This document shows positions 1 to 12,680 of a DNA stretch of 64,000 nucleotides, piece by piece. Within the stretch, counting starts at the first letter, position 1; each line of letters opens with the position of its first letter. The DNA is from Xiphydria camelus. Lineage: Eukaryota; Arthropoda; Insecta; Hymenoptera; Xiphydriidae. Below the pieces are notes generated by a model. The model was not told the origin of the DNA, ran no database searches, and worked only from the letters and a program-made list of their open reading frames with translations. The position numbers and the translations under genes were made by a program. The DNA is taken from contig OY783192.1 of NCBI GenBank assembly GCA_963678675.1, positions 134,001-198,000 on the forward strand. Reading direction: 5' to 3'.

Positions 1-3000
1 TTTTAGTAAAATCGATTTTAGACTAAATTATCTAATAGCTTTCTTCGAACGAGAAATTTTTCTTTGGATCAACCAAATATTTGTTGTTTCGCTTAATGAA
101 TCATACGGTTCTCCGATATAACATAATGGTAATCTCGTTAGACCTCCACAATCTATTAGTTCAATTCAGTATTTTATTGTATCGAGAAAAGATTTTTCTC
201 TGCGTCGTGGGAAAACCATTTGTTAAACGTATGAATTATCTCGTTGAAAGTTTTTAATATATTGTATTTTTCATCCGTAGAAACATTGTTTTTTTCTTAG
301 ATATACATACCTATACAATGCGATTCGATATCGGACCTAAAACTGACAATGAGCCAATATTGTTCCGATATAGCATTTCCACGTATTTATTAAATCTGTG
401 TTCAATGTTAAAATACATCCCCAATAATATAATCTATTTTTCCTTCTCTTAATATTATGTATTCATTAGAGTGTCTCATTCATTTAAAAAATCGACTTTC
501 TACAATAAATTAGCCCGAGCGTCGAGTGAAGCGTGACCGCGGAGTTTTCGACAATCGGGTCGCGCGATGCGCTTTTTTCTAATGGACGAATCCAATCGCT
601 TAGCTCAGAGTTCAGCGGATCCAAGCGAATCACGATGACGCGCGTACTTTAGTTCCGCCGAGCGACACTGACATTGACGCGCCGATCGGAAGGACGACGA
701 CCCTTTAGTCGCGCTTCCCGAAAACAATTCCTCTCTCTTCGACGTCGTCTCGATACGAATAATGATACATCCTACAATATATGCACGCGACGCCGTAGAG
801 CGGCTTGCGAAACCTCTCCGAAGTCATTGCACTGTGCAGTTTGCGAACTACGCGGTCGAACAATGGACCGTGACGTCATTCGCTGGCACCTGCACGCCGC
901 CGTTGCGCCGCGCTTGCGTCCACGCGAGCGCGCAGCCGCACACGCGCGCCTCGGTTCGCCAGCGCTTTCGTATGTACACTGCAACAATCGCGCGCCTCGA
1001 GTGCTCGCCGCGGTAAACATCCGTGAAAAACGCCGGAGCGTGAAAGGCGCGAAGCGTCGCGCGTGATTTCAGTTATTTGATTCTAGACTACACACCGGCG
1101 CGTGACGCTCTTAAGGTAGTTCTGTCATCAGACGAAAGATTGCAGACAAATTTTATTTCTCGACATGATATTTACCAAACTAGTATATATTGATTTGTTA
1201 ACAAAATTTGAAGACAGGTTATCGACGATTTTCGCGAGAAAAATTTAATTGAAAATGAGTTCTTAAGGGGTAAGGCCACCATGCGCGTCAAGAAAGAAGG
1301 ACGATTTTGGGCATTTTTTATAGGAGTATAGTATAAAAGCTGTAGAATTTTCTTATACAGTACTTTATCAAGTATCTTTAGAGGTACAAAAAAACATTTT
1401 GTTTTTAATTTTTCGTTAAGAAATGGCCGCTCTAGGATCCGGTTTCTGCGGCGAGTTTTTCTGGGGATCCAAAACGGGCGTACCGCCTACACCTCCAAAA
1501 GTGAACCTAGATCAAAAATTTTTCTTCAATATATATCATAAACTAATAGACCACGTATGGGATTTTATAAATATCGATTTTTCGAGAAATGGTGAGCATA
1601 TGAAGGAAAAGTTCACGTTTTCACGTAAGAATTTCATATTTAATCATTTATAAAACAAAAAGTTTACAACATATCGAAAAATCCCTACGTGGCCTATTAG
1701 ATTATATATGTATAAAGATACTCTCAAAATGTCAGGGCAATCGATAAAGATTTGTAGCCGCTATCGGTACGCCCGATTTTAAAAATGGTCTTCTGAGAAA
1801 AACGCGTTTAAACGTCCCAACATGCATTTGACGCGCCGCGAGGCGCCTTCGCAAATTGACGTAAACGACAGGTTCGAGATTTTTTTGACCATGAGACCTT
1901 TTTTTCCTTATTCTTGAGGGTTTAAGGAAGGTTTTAAGCTAATAAAAAAAATTCAATTTTTTAAAAGTTGCATAGTGGCCTTACCCCTTGAGCATTGACG
2001 CATATGCAGGCATGGAAAAGGAGGGGCCTTATTTTCATATTTCCATGACTTATATACTGCAGATTTATGACAAAAACTGTTAAATATATTTCTGAAAGGG
2101 TTAACAAAAATTTAATTAAAGGATGAAAGGGCCTTACTGGCCAATTGGATGAGAAAACGTAATAAAAGTTGTAAATCTTGAGAATCTCGCTGATAAAGTT
2201 TAACTGCCATGCACGCCCTGAACTAAAGAACGGAAAAATAATGCTAAAATGTTTAATTTTTTTAGATTGATTCGTATGTTATCAGTTATGAATAAAAAAA
2301 TATATTTTTTTACTAATTTATGTCCGAGAGCAAAGTATACAAAGGGACCCGTAGTTTTATGTTGATCGCTGTAGTAAGTACTTTCGTGAGATTGAAACTG
2401 CACATGCGCAATTTTTCACGCAAATAGTATGTATGGATGATTTGACAGCATGTGTAGTGGTATGCGAAGAATGACGCTTCCGCAGTTCCGATCTCGGAAA
2501 AGTACTACGACAATCAAAATAAAACTATATGTACCCCTTTGTATACTTTGCACTCGAACATACTGTACACCCACTGTACATACATACCTCCGTGTATTTT
2601 TTTCAAACGTGCTTCGTCGTCGTCATAAATGCGTACTAAATAAAGTTGTAAACAAACGGCGATATCCCGAGAAGTAAGCGAGTAGGTATATATCTTCCGG
2701 TCACGACTCGTGACTTTTTTCGACACGCATTTACCGACACCCGCAGCCTTTTCTCGCTTCCAGGAAATCAAACACATCGACTGAAAGTTGTTAGCATCGC
2801 TTTCATGCATAAAAAATTGTAGATATAATTTCTTACACGGAGGTGATATGATAGATCATAATTTTTGGGATAATTTTTGCATACTTTAATACGACAAAGA
2901 GTTGACGAAGAATTTTTTTTAGAAGTGCTAGTCTCGTACTACATTTTACTTTCAAATCAGACGTAGCTCAGTATTAGTCAAATAGAAAATGTTTGCCGCG

Positions 3001-5677
3001 GGCGTAGCTACATTGTTAGAAATGTAAAATAGAAATTTCTCTAAACGCATATACGATCTATTCAATTTATTAAAAATTCACTATAAATTTTCTAATGGTT
3101 AAGAATTTTCTTGGTCAAAGATTATAATATTTGATTGCTTTGGCAAAAGATATAAACTGTTAGAAATTTTAAATATAATTTTATAGAATAGAATTAAATA
3201 GAGATTGTTAAACTCAAATTTTCGTGTCAATATTATACACATTAGTCAGTGATTTCTATTACACTAAACCAATTGTATAATTCTGCAATACGTTTTACAT
3301 CATGTTTTTGTATAGGTACAATTATAAGCATTATACATTTAATAATACATATATTTCAAAACTGTATTAAATGCAACGTTAATTCTTCTTTCGGCAAATC
3401 TACAATCCATGAAAAACGAAACGAACGTAATTCAGAGATTCGAGATTTTCGTATATCAAGCCCGCGTTCGTCTTATGGGGATATTACGCAGGAGAGATCA
3501 GACGGTTGGCAGACTTTCACCGTTTAAAATTCGTCCGTCCCTCATGACAGAGGGCCATGGCAAACGTCTCCGCGGGACCGGACCCAAAGTAGGCCCCGCT
3601 AAATACCTTATTACTTTTGAATTTACATATCGGTACGAGATAACAGGACTTCCCCTCTTCGGATGCTTGGACCGCAACGCGGATACAGTTAAACCTCCCG
3701 TGATGTCACCTCCCGCATTGACTCCGTTGATGTCATTTTGAGTATATGCCGATTATATTAAAGATACAAAGGGATGTCGATAGATAAAATTTGTCAAAAA
3801 GTTATCTTTCTAGGTAGCTTTATTTTCAACAATTCAACAGACATTCGAAGGGGGGAAGGTGAGGTTAAAGGAAATCTTTTTCGTGGCCCCCCAATGATCA
3901 TTATTTATCATGATACTTAAGGGTCAATTGGAGAGCGTTCTATTTTACTCCATATTTTTCCCTAATTCTCTAGGGAATAAGTACCAGCAAATTTTACTGT
4001 ATTTATACAATAAAAGAGGTACAATGCTTTCGGACGTTTTTGCAGTGCAGTACAGTAATTTTTCTTTCGAAAGCATTAAATCATGATAATTTACATTACA
4101 ATTTACTAGTCTCTAAGGAAAAATTGTTCTTCAGCACAGTAGAAACATCCGAAAACCCTTATGTATACTCCTCTTTTATTCTAAGTAGAGAAAAATGTAC
4201 TGGTATCAGTCTTTCCGTGCAGGCTTCGAATATACTCACACGCGCGAAGAGTTATTCTCAATCTGAAAAATGTAAAATCTTTCATGTAAATGGATTCAAA
4301 AATTCTTTTCGGCCGCATGAAAGATTTTTCAACTTTTCAAAGAGATCATCTTTTCGAGAAATATTTTTACGGCTAAATATATTCCGTCAATATAACTGCA
4401 CTATTTAATAAATAATCTGGCTGATCCTCGTCCTCATGAAGAAATCCACGTGGTCAATTTTACGATTCCCAATACTCTAAAAAAGGTCTGTAGACAATAC
4501 ATTCTGAAAAACGTCTTTAGTAATAGTGTGGGAAATGTATTATATAACGGTAAAACTTACAGTTTTAACGTTCGATTTATCCTAAAAAACGTTATATGGA
4601 ACTTTTTATTACTAGGGATCGTAAAATTGATCTATACTGTGTGCGAATTTCTCCGTGCTGGCAGGACCTCGTGGAGGGGTCCGTTCGGTCCTCGATAGTG
4701 ACGTCACGTTAGGACTTAACTGTACATACCTATGTATATCGCCGGAAGGATGACCCACCGGTGCGAGTGACTAACCTCTTTGACGTCTTCGGACGGTGCA
4801 GGTGCACAAGCCGTGCAAATTCATACCTGGTACGAAGATTGCACCGAGAAAAAACTGATCTAACTATATTAAAATATGTTTGCGTAAGGAAACACATTTT
4901 TCTGAATAGATGTTATTATAGATATATAAAACTGCATTGCTTCAATACTAATTTTCAATTACTTTGAATAATCAGTCGACGAAATCACAGACGAATGTTA
5001 GGACATACGTGACTCGTTCGAACCAAATCTTTGTTTTCAATATACCTACCTACTGCTTGGACATTCCACAAAGAATTTCTACCGACGTACACAGAAATGT
5101 TTAACGCCTTTGGGCAGCGGTGCAAGTCGTAAAATTCCATATCAGGTGAAACGTACCCGCTTTCACGCGTCACTAAAAGTGACGATGCAGGTGGTGCGAA
5201 TGTTCACCTTATGTTTAAACGCGATACAGCTATTGATTGATCGTTCATTGCCACATTTTTATGAGCGTAATACGAAGTTTTTAACGCCGCCGGGTAATAC
5301 TCCGGGATGTGTTAATTTGTGTATAGAGTGAGCCTAAGATTCGATCGATATTCTACACATTTTTACAGCGATTAATATTATACCTTTAAAATAGCGAAGA
5401 TCGTATCTACATGACAACACATCAGGTGAAATATTACACTTTTACATTCCTCCAAGTCCAGTAGTACCTACGTTAGCCATGGACGAAATAATAAAATCAT
5501 GACTAATTTGATTAAACCGGTGATCACAGAGGATGAAAGAACGAACGCATGATCAATTCAGTTAATAGTCTGATAGAAATTTAGATGACTAATTATTATT
5601 TCATTAAATGTGCAACTCTAATCCATTTTAGGGTAGGTATCGTAAATTATTAAATACACACGCGGAGGAAATTGAAT
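1..5677. other. Gene-free segment with one TIR element
   Basis: Mostly AT-rich. A CpG-rich patch lies at about 520-1110. The only clear structure is the 1263-1991 element. Short ORFs here show no recognisable motif. Confidence 0.6.
1263..1991. mobile_element. Non-autonomous DNA transposon with GGGGTAAGGCCAC ends
   Basis: TTAA then GGGGTAAGGCCACCATG at 1267-1283, matched in reverse by CATAGTGGCCTTACCCC at 1971-1987 followed by TTGA. Size about 720 bp. TTAA/TTGA flanks suggest a TTAA-targeting (piggyBac-like) element, with one flank mutated. No transposase inside. Confidence 0.65.
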
Positions 5678-6081
5678 AGTAACGATTACCAGTCAGAATA
5701 GTACTGCTCTCCTAAGAAAGAAGATCCTGTCTGTGCAACCCCTAGGATCCTATTGCACGTAGGACCTTCTTTCTTAGGGCCGGTTTTACCAACACGGTAT
5801 AAATGCGGTATAGCGCTATACTGAGAATAACCAGCAATAAGCCTTATGGCTATTCTCAGTATAGCGTTATACCGCGTTTATACCTGTTGGTAAAACCGGC
5901 CCTTAGGAGGGCAGAGAGTAGATAGGTGACAGCTTCGACAATATCATATTGAATAATCTGCAGAATTGTAATCATTACTATTCGAATGTGGTAATCATTA
6001 CTATGCTGCAGATTATTCAACGCAATATTGTGTTGTCGAAACTGTTATCTATTTACTATTCTGGCTGGTATAATCGTTACT
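5678..6081. mobile_element. Foldback element carrying nested foldback insertions
   Basis: Outer arms AGTAACGATTACCAGTCAGA (from 5678) and its partner ending CTGGTATAATCGTTACT (6081). Inside: a hairpin with CCTAAGAAAGAAGATCCT arms (from 5711), a Harbinger-like unit (5777-5902), and a third hairpin with GAATAATCTGCAG arms (about 5921-6058). Confidence 0.7.
5777..5902. mobile_element. PIF/Harbinger-like foldback MITE (TTA duplication)
   Basis: 126 bp, arms of about 55 bp, ends GGGCCGGTTTTACCAAC and GTTGGTAAAACCGGCCC, flanked by TTA (5774-5776 and 5903-5905). Removing it restores the palindrome of the host hairpin (CTTAGGAGGGCAG pairs with CTGCTCTCCTAAG). Confidence 0.75.
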
Positions 6082-6121
6082 TTCAATGTTCTCCATGCAA
6101 GTGGGTAACTACCTAAATAAG

Positions 6122-6320
6122 TGATTTTGAAAATTAATAAACTCCGTTATAAATTTACATCTAACTTAATATAATTGTATACAGAGCTCGACAAATAGTT
6201 GATGCAAATTTCACGAGAGAATATAATTATTTTCATAATTACATGTATTGTGGATAAAAGCTTTGTATATCTACAATTGTATTAAAAATACAAATACAAA
6301 TTTGTCTTTCAGTGTAGATG
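6122..6320. mobile_element. Diverged copy of the CACGTGATTATGAAAA family
   Basis: GTGATTTTGAAAATTAATAA, ATTTTCATAATTACATG and ATAAAAGCTTTGTATAT follow the same order as in the 41022-41150 copy. Confidence 0.45.
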
Positions 6321-8321
6321 ATCGTGCATACCAATAAACAGACAACTGTGAAACTTAAATCCCGACTGATCTTCGAAGAATTTCCGCGGTCGAGCAATTA
6401 TCTCGTATAAGTCGTTAGGCGGTGCCGCGCGGATTAGTGTCCGGTGAAACGTGTGTGCAGTACGTTCGTCGATCCTCGTCGAATTTCCAAGACCCCGCGA
6501 GAAAAACCAGCCGTCTCGTATATAGGAGCAAGTAAGCCCGAGGACACCCCTTCTTACCGGCTTGCTTGCGCTCTCACGTATACTCGCTCGCTCACTCGGC
6601 AGCTTTCCTTCGGGTTTCTACTTATATACGCGCGCGGCTCCGATATCCGAACGTCCGTCGAAGACGGCTTCAGCTGCTTTCTTCGAGATATCCGCATCAC
6701 GTCGCCCCGATCACGTGATGCTGCATATATCTACAATTAGATTTCTTCCGTGCATATAGACTCCGATGATTTTTCTTTCTTTAGCACTTAGCGAGTGAAA
6801 GAGAGACGGGTTTCAGTCACCAAAAGGAAGACGAGTGCGGCAAAAGAGCGGATGAACACGGATTCTTGCGAGGAGTCGATATACTCGACTTATGTCTTAT
6901 ATAGTTTAAATTTAAATCCTAAGATACAAATATTTGAAATTATTCTAATTGGAAGTAAAGTTTGCAATGCTTAATCGTTAATCTTATTATTAATTCTATA
7001 AAATCTTATTAATTTTATAAAATCTTATTAATTCTATAGAATTTTAATCCTTTGCTGAACGAATTTTGATATAATTGGAAAGAAATGGAATATTTCTTTT
7101 TCAATATTTGAGTATTTGATGGAAGAATCTAATGTGTTGATATACATTTCTTATTATTTTTATGTATCGCCTATTTGCTTATTTACATGAGCTATAAGCA
7201 ATTATATAATTCTTCAATAATATCTGCAATTCTTCTAATTAGAAAATTAATACTTAAAGTCTCGTTTCATTATTATGTCCAGATTCCTCTTTCGAAGTAT
7301 CACTCTATTGTGACCAGTATCCGTTCACAGTCAAACACTCAAGCCTTAAGTCGACACACTCCATTCACCTTTTTTATTCCTCATCTCTTTTCATCTCCGC
7401 TCCCCTGCATTTCATAAGATTTACAAATCAATTATACGAATTCGCACCTAAAGATCTCCACGCCTATCGATTACCTATTATCGGCGCAACAATTACGGAG
7501 GTAGCACGCTTCAAACGTGAACAATTACAGGCGTTCAATTGTACCCGTATATTAAGTTATCATCATAAATAGCTCCGTTTTCATTCATAAGTGTATAGTC
7601 AGGTACTCTCCAACAAATTACATCGAGTAGATTTATACGACGCAACACATGATATAGCTATACCGATTACCTATAAAATCGAGGAGGCTCGGAAGCGGTC
7701 GACGGACGCGTCACCACGAGTAGGTCTCACCTTTCTCGAAGTGCTGGAGGACAGTTAGCGCGATTACGTCACGCGGTCGATCATGGAGCGGTCTCGCAGT
7801 TCAACGCCCATTTTGTTCCCCTACCCTGCGTTATTTACTTAAATCCGATAGTTCGAGCAATATAGCTGTGTGTCCCTCTGCGCGCTAAACGATTGCATGA
7901 AACTAATTAGGTTGACACAGTCGCACCATGGACGGATTGGTCCTACTTGCGATGACGTCACGCTTTTGAAATCTACGTATACACGATAGGGGTACATAAT
8001 ATGCGCGGTCGCGGCGAACCGCATCCTTCGGTTGTCTTCCCGGTTTCGGCCGGAAATTCCGCACGATCGTAGTTTTATTTCCATCAAAAGCATCACGCTT
8101 CTCAGCGTTTTATTAATTACAGTTCCAGCATGAAGGAATAAATAAATTCTCGCGAGAATATTGTAGGTCGACGTATGGGATAAGAATGAGATATTCATAA
8201 AAGTAATGTTTTTATTACGCTACTAAGCAAAATGCAATACGTCATTCGCAAAAATATCGGGTGTCTTTATATAGTTACGTGGCAAAATGTTTTAATGATT
8301 CTTTCGTGGAGAAATAAATTC
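6321..8321. other. Gene-free segment
   Basis: A CpG-rich patch at about 6,400-6,850 is followed by AT-rich sequence with the small tandem repeat at 6981. Nothing else recognised. Confidence 0.6.
6981..7042. repeat. AT-rich tandem repeat, about 19 bp x 3
   Basis: Unit AATCTTATTAATTYTATA repeated three times with small changes. Confidence 0.7.
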
Positions 8322-8529
8322 TACACGGAAAAAAAACAGCAATTTTTATTCCTTTAGCCAGTAGCGCTGAGACTCGAGCTCATTTTCAAGAATTTGGAAA
8401 CTGTTCTACGTATTGTTTACAACAGTGAATAGAAATGCCCCCTCTCTGTACAAATTCTTGAAAATGAGCTCGAGTCTCAGCGCTACTGGATGAAGCAGTA
8501 AAAATAGCTGTTTTTTTTCCATCTATGTA
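8322..8529. mobile_element. Foldback MITE with TACACGGAAAAAA ends
   Basis: Arms of about 38 bp (CCAGTAGCGCTGAGACTCGA from 8359; complement to 8490) are near-perfect complements. Outer ends TACACGGAAAAAAAACAGC and GCTGTTTTTTTTCC. Related by its ends to the TACACTGAGAAAA family. Confidence 0.7.
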
Positions 8530-8665
8530 TAAGATATGTGGAAACATTAAATGAAATATAAATAAATGTATGTATATATATTTTTTTATTCTACACATCA
8601 CACATAGAATTTGCTTGTCATTCTATACATTGAGGACGCAAAAACATTTATAGCAATGTAAGAAA

Positions 8666-8765
8666 AACCGGGGTAAATGGCCGCAGGAAGGTGGCCCCTC
8701 GCCCCCATTACTTTCCACGACAACGAGGGGTCAACTTTTTCTATCGACTCGCTCCGGTCTCCCCC
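8666..8765. mobile_element. GTTGGCCCCTCG hairpin element
   Basis: Left end ACCGGGGTAAATGG, right end CTCCGGTCTCCCC; core GGTGGCCCCTCG opposite CGAGGGGTCAAC. Confidence 0.7.
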
Positions 8766-9566
8766 ATACGCAAGAACTAAATGAAATAGTTAACCGCCTC
8801 GAATTTGCCTGCCAGAATCGTTCGACTGTATCTCTTTTTCATCGAAATTACTGATTGGCAAGCGGAACACGATCGCGGACACGGGAACCGGGCGTCCTTA
8901 CGTTGTCGCGCCTAGGATAGGCGAGGCTGTCGCTCCCGGGTTCGCGAAAGGCCGTTGGTGCGCGTGCTCGTTCGACTTCCGCGCGCCGCGCCGTTTTGAA
9001 AAGGCGTCACATCCGAGGGAAATTATTTTTGCGGGAAGCTCCCGGTGGGGCGCTATCGTCGTGCGTGCGTTGCACACATTCCCGCGAGAGATCTTTTCCT
9101 CCCAGTCGATCTCGCAAACTTCCTTCGCAGTCTCGTTATCGCTCCTTTCGAATTTCGTCGGGGTATACCCAACTCGCTTCCTTTCGAGGACGGAGTCTTT
9201 GACCTTGCCAAACTTGCCTGCTCGTGACCCGGTTTCAGACCCGATCGACCCAATTAGACCGATCGGTGTCGACGGGATACTCGTTCGATGACTGGATGAT
9301 GTCAGACACTCGCGAAATAAATTCCGAAGCGATTTAGGTAGCTGTTACGTCCGCTGCCCGCAGCCTCCGGACCGCAAGAATGCGCTGCGGTAGATTACGG
9401 GTCGCGCCGCCATTAGCCGTGGATCTAAGGTCGGGCGCGCACCGATTATTCAAAATGGATTCGAGCAAAAAACGTTTCATCCCGGCGCGGGTACTGATTA
9501 TAATCGAATCTTGCCGAAATAATTTCAAGGAAAAATTAGGCGTGCTGAAACAAAACGTCCTTTTAA

Positions 9567-10245
9567 CCCTTTGAGGGGCAGAGTGGCACGTATTCGTACC
9601 ACCTTTTCTCTCCCAGTTTTTTAATTTTGTTATCGTCTCTTGCAATTCCAATAGACAGGACTTTCCGGAATTCGAAGAATCTGATGTTTGTAATTTTTGT
9701 GAAAAATTACGTTCATTTATTGTTTTGCAATTATTAATAGATAATCTAGGGGTATATGAGAAAAAGTCTGTTTTTCCATATTTCTTCTAAGATTTTAGAT
9801 CCCTTCTCTCTCTCATTTCTAGATAACGAATGTTTCACCGATGAACCATGGTTTTTTCGATAAAGGAGACCTTCGAATTGTTACACATGGTCTTAGTTTT
9901 GTTAATAAATGTTCCTGTAATAAAAGCATAACTTCACGAAAACCCCGGAGAGGACAAATCATCAATTAATGGACTACAATACTTTACCGTGAAAAACGAA
10001 GACCGCGCGTGTAACGATTTGGTGATTTTCTATACCGGAAACACCATAGTTCGTCAGTGAAATCATTTTTGTTTCGAAATGAAAATGGATCTAAATTCTC
10101 ACCAATACCACCTGATGTTCATTATCCAGATAGGATCTGCATGTAAGAGTGTACTTAAACCATGGCGGCTTCATCAAATAGAACGGGATCCGTAATTTAC
10201 ATAAATGATCCGCGCGTTCAGCAGAAAAATCGACCCCTCAAAGGG
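9567..10245. mobile_element. Non-autonomous piggyBac-like element
   Basis: Terminal repeats CCCTTTGAGGGG (9567-9578) and CCCCTCAAAGGG (10234-10245), flanked on both sides by TTAA (9563-9566, 10246-10249), the target duplication typical of piggyBac. 679 bp, AT-rich inside, no transposase. Confidence 0.8.
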
Positions 10246-11128
10246 TTAAACGGGCGTGTTTGCCTTTCGAGTATCTAACTATAGCGCTCGTCGAGAGTCG
10301 TTATAATAGGTAATAATCTAAAAGAGCAGGCTATCGAATCGTTCCTCTCGCATCCAGCCGGTATTTTAATTGCCCATTCGCGACGACTCCTCGAAAACCT
10401 TTACGACACTCGATATCCTCGCCCTCGGAGGGATTCTAAATTAGGTACGTACTCCCATATACATCGGTAGACATCTCATCCGGCAAACCGCCGATGAGCA
10501 AAAAGCCGGCGCAACACACGAGCGCGTGTATCTCTCTTCGTTCTCTTCGCCGATGTAATTACGGCGCGTTACCGCTTCACATTCTGCCCAAATCGATTTC
10601 ACGCGTGTTACGGGTATTACGTTTGAATGCCCGCTGGTTACGGAGCTTCCCGTGCCGCGCCGCCAGTTAGCGTTGGGCACGCGCGGTCGTACTGGCCCAA
10701 ACTAACCTCGAAAAACTGATCGTGCACGCGCAGCACGTTTACGGTAGTACGCGTATAACTGTACGCGAAGCTAGACGGATGCCTTCGCCTTCTATGCACG
10801 CGCAAGCGCACGAAAACAAACCAAACGATAGGCCCAGATCGGTTCTGCGCGGCGGATCAGTAAGCAAAGCAGTCAAGCGACACTTTCACTTACCGCCGAT
10901 GTCCGATCGCGCGCGGGGCACGCCAGCGGACAAGCCTTTCGTTCGTACGACCATTCCGTTCCCCGTCGACGAACCGGAATAGAGTCGCGTATATAATACG
11001 CGAACGCGGATAAGCGGTTCGGAGATTCGATTTAAAACCGGCGCGTAGAGACGAGCGAGACGCGCGTTACAGTGGTCCCTCTGTTACTCGCGCGTCTCGG
11101 GGCTGTGAATTCGCAGAATTCTGAGTTA

Positions 11129-11312
11129 AGGGCCGTTTGCACGGTGATAGTTTCTGCGATAGTTGCTGTCATGACAGCCAATATCACATGAATTATCACC
11201 ATGCAAATAACCCGAAAATAACTGTCGCGTCAGCATGACAGTTACTTTCGGGTTATTTACAGGCTATCATAACAGCAACTATCGCAGAAACTATCACCGT
11301 GCAAACGGCCCT
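11129..11312. mobile_element. PIF/Harbinger-like foldback MITE (TTA duplication)
   Basis: 184 bp; ends AGGGCCGTTTGCACGGTGAT and its complement ending CAAACGGCCCT; TTA at 11126-11128 and 11313-11315. Arms of about 50 bp plus an inner pair around AATAACCCGAAA/TTTCGGGTTATT. Confidence 0.8.
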
Positions 11313-12083
11313 TTAGAGAAGCTTCGCTTTAGCCCCCACTCACCTCAATGGAAGCGTGGCAAAAGAAAGATACAGCGCGGTTTTTAGACAGAGAGCACAC
11401 GATAAGTTGCGCGCGTTTTCCTCTCTATATTTTCATGCGCACCTCTGTGCGCACTTCATGCTATGGCAGCAGTCATGGCGTTACGGGAGGAGTGGGGGCA
11501 ATCACTTCCCCTCTCGCGCGAGTAATAGCGGGACCACTGTATGCTGCAGTCGCCATTGAAAACGCACGCCCCGCCGCTCGCGGACGAATGGATAACAACT
11601 AACTCAGCGGACGCTTCGCGCGAGATGGGACGTATTCTTTCCAGGAAATTAACTGGTTATACTCGAGCGAGAATTATAGAGTTACTTATGCACACATGTG
11701 GGCATTTTTCTCGCCCACCAGACAGCAGTATCCCGTTGGGTGTAACTCGAGATGCGGCGCGGGAGTCTTCGAAGGCGAGACGTTGCAGCTCGTCATGCAT
11801 CGCTCGACGTTTCATTTGAATGTGGGAAATGGTGGCATGTGGGACGCCACGCCCCCTTCAAGAGACTAGACATTTTTTTCAACTGACGTACGGAAGAGAA
11901 ACGATCGTTCGTTCTCGATTTTCCGCTCGGACTAATGGCCAAATATTTTGGAAGAGAGACTCGAAAGCCGCTCGTCTCGCACATTCACGCGTACTAGCCG
12001 CATCCGAGTAGCGAGCCACTCGCACCAGGTATCGGTTTCGTTGCCGTCCCGACGCAGCCATGTGGTTTTCTGTATTATATAGG

Positions 12084-12680
12084 TACTCAGAGAGAAAAAT
12101 AGTACAATTTACTATTTTTTAAAACTATTTTTATAGGTTGCTATAAGACATGACCCAGAGCTTAATAGTAAACTATTTAACCATGATTTCCTGGTAAGAA
12201 TATATACCTAGATACACACTATCCAGCAATAGTAAAATTTACTATTTCGAGTTTACTATTTTTTTATGTACCTACTCGTATATAAAAAGTAGGTATAATA
12301 TTATAAATAATTTTTTTCTTGCATATTTATTGCCCTTTAAGAATTCTCAAATAAAACTTAGATGGACAAAGCGATGATAAATAATATTGTTCCTACATAA
12401 CCTCTAAGTTCGTATAATAGTAAAAATAACTTATTTTAATACTAGATCTTAACTCTTGCTTAAAGTGGTTTCAATTATTTCAAATTAGTAAAATAGTTTA
12501 CTCTTAAAATTAGTTCTTATTGCTATAATTATCATACTAATCTCAATAGTACACGCAACTATTTGATAGCTATGATTACTAAATGCAAAACAAGATATAA
12601 CACAAATGTGGTTCCTTTAACTAAAACAATTTTTACCGAGCAAAAAAGTTAATTTTACCTTTGTATTTTCTCTCAGCGTA
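12084..12680. mobile_element. AT-rich unit with TACTCAGAGAGAAAAAT ends
   Basis: Ends TACTCAGAGAGAAAAAT and ATTTTCTCTCAGCGTA in inverted orientation, 597 bp, with repeated TTTACTATTT words inside. No protein. Confidence 0.5.
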
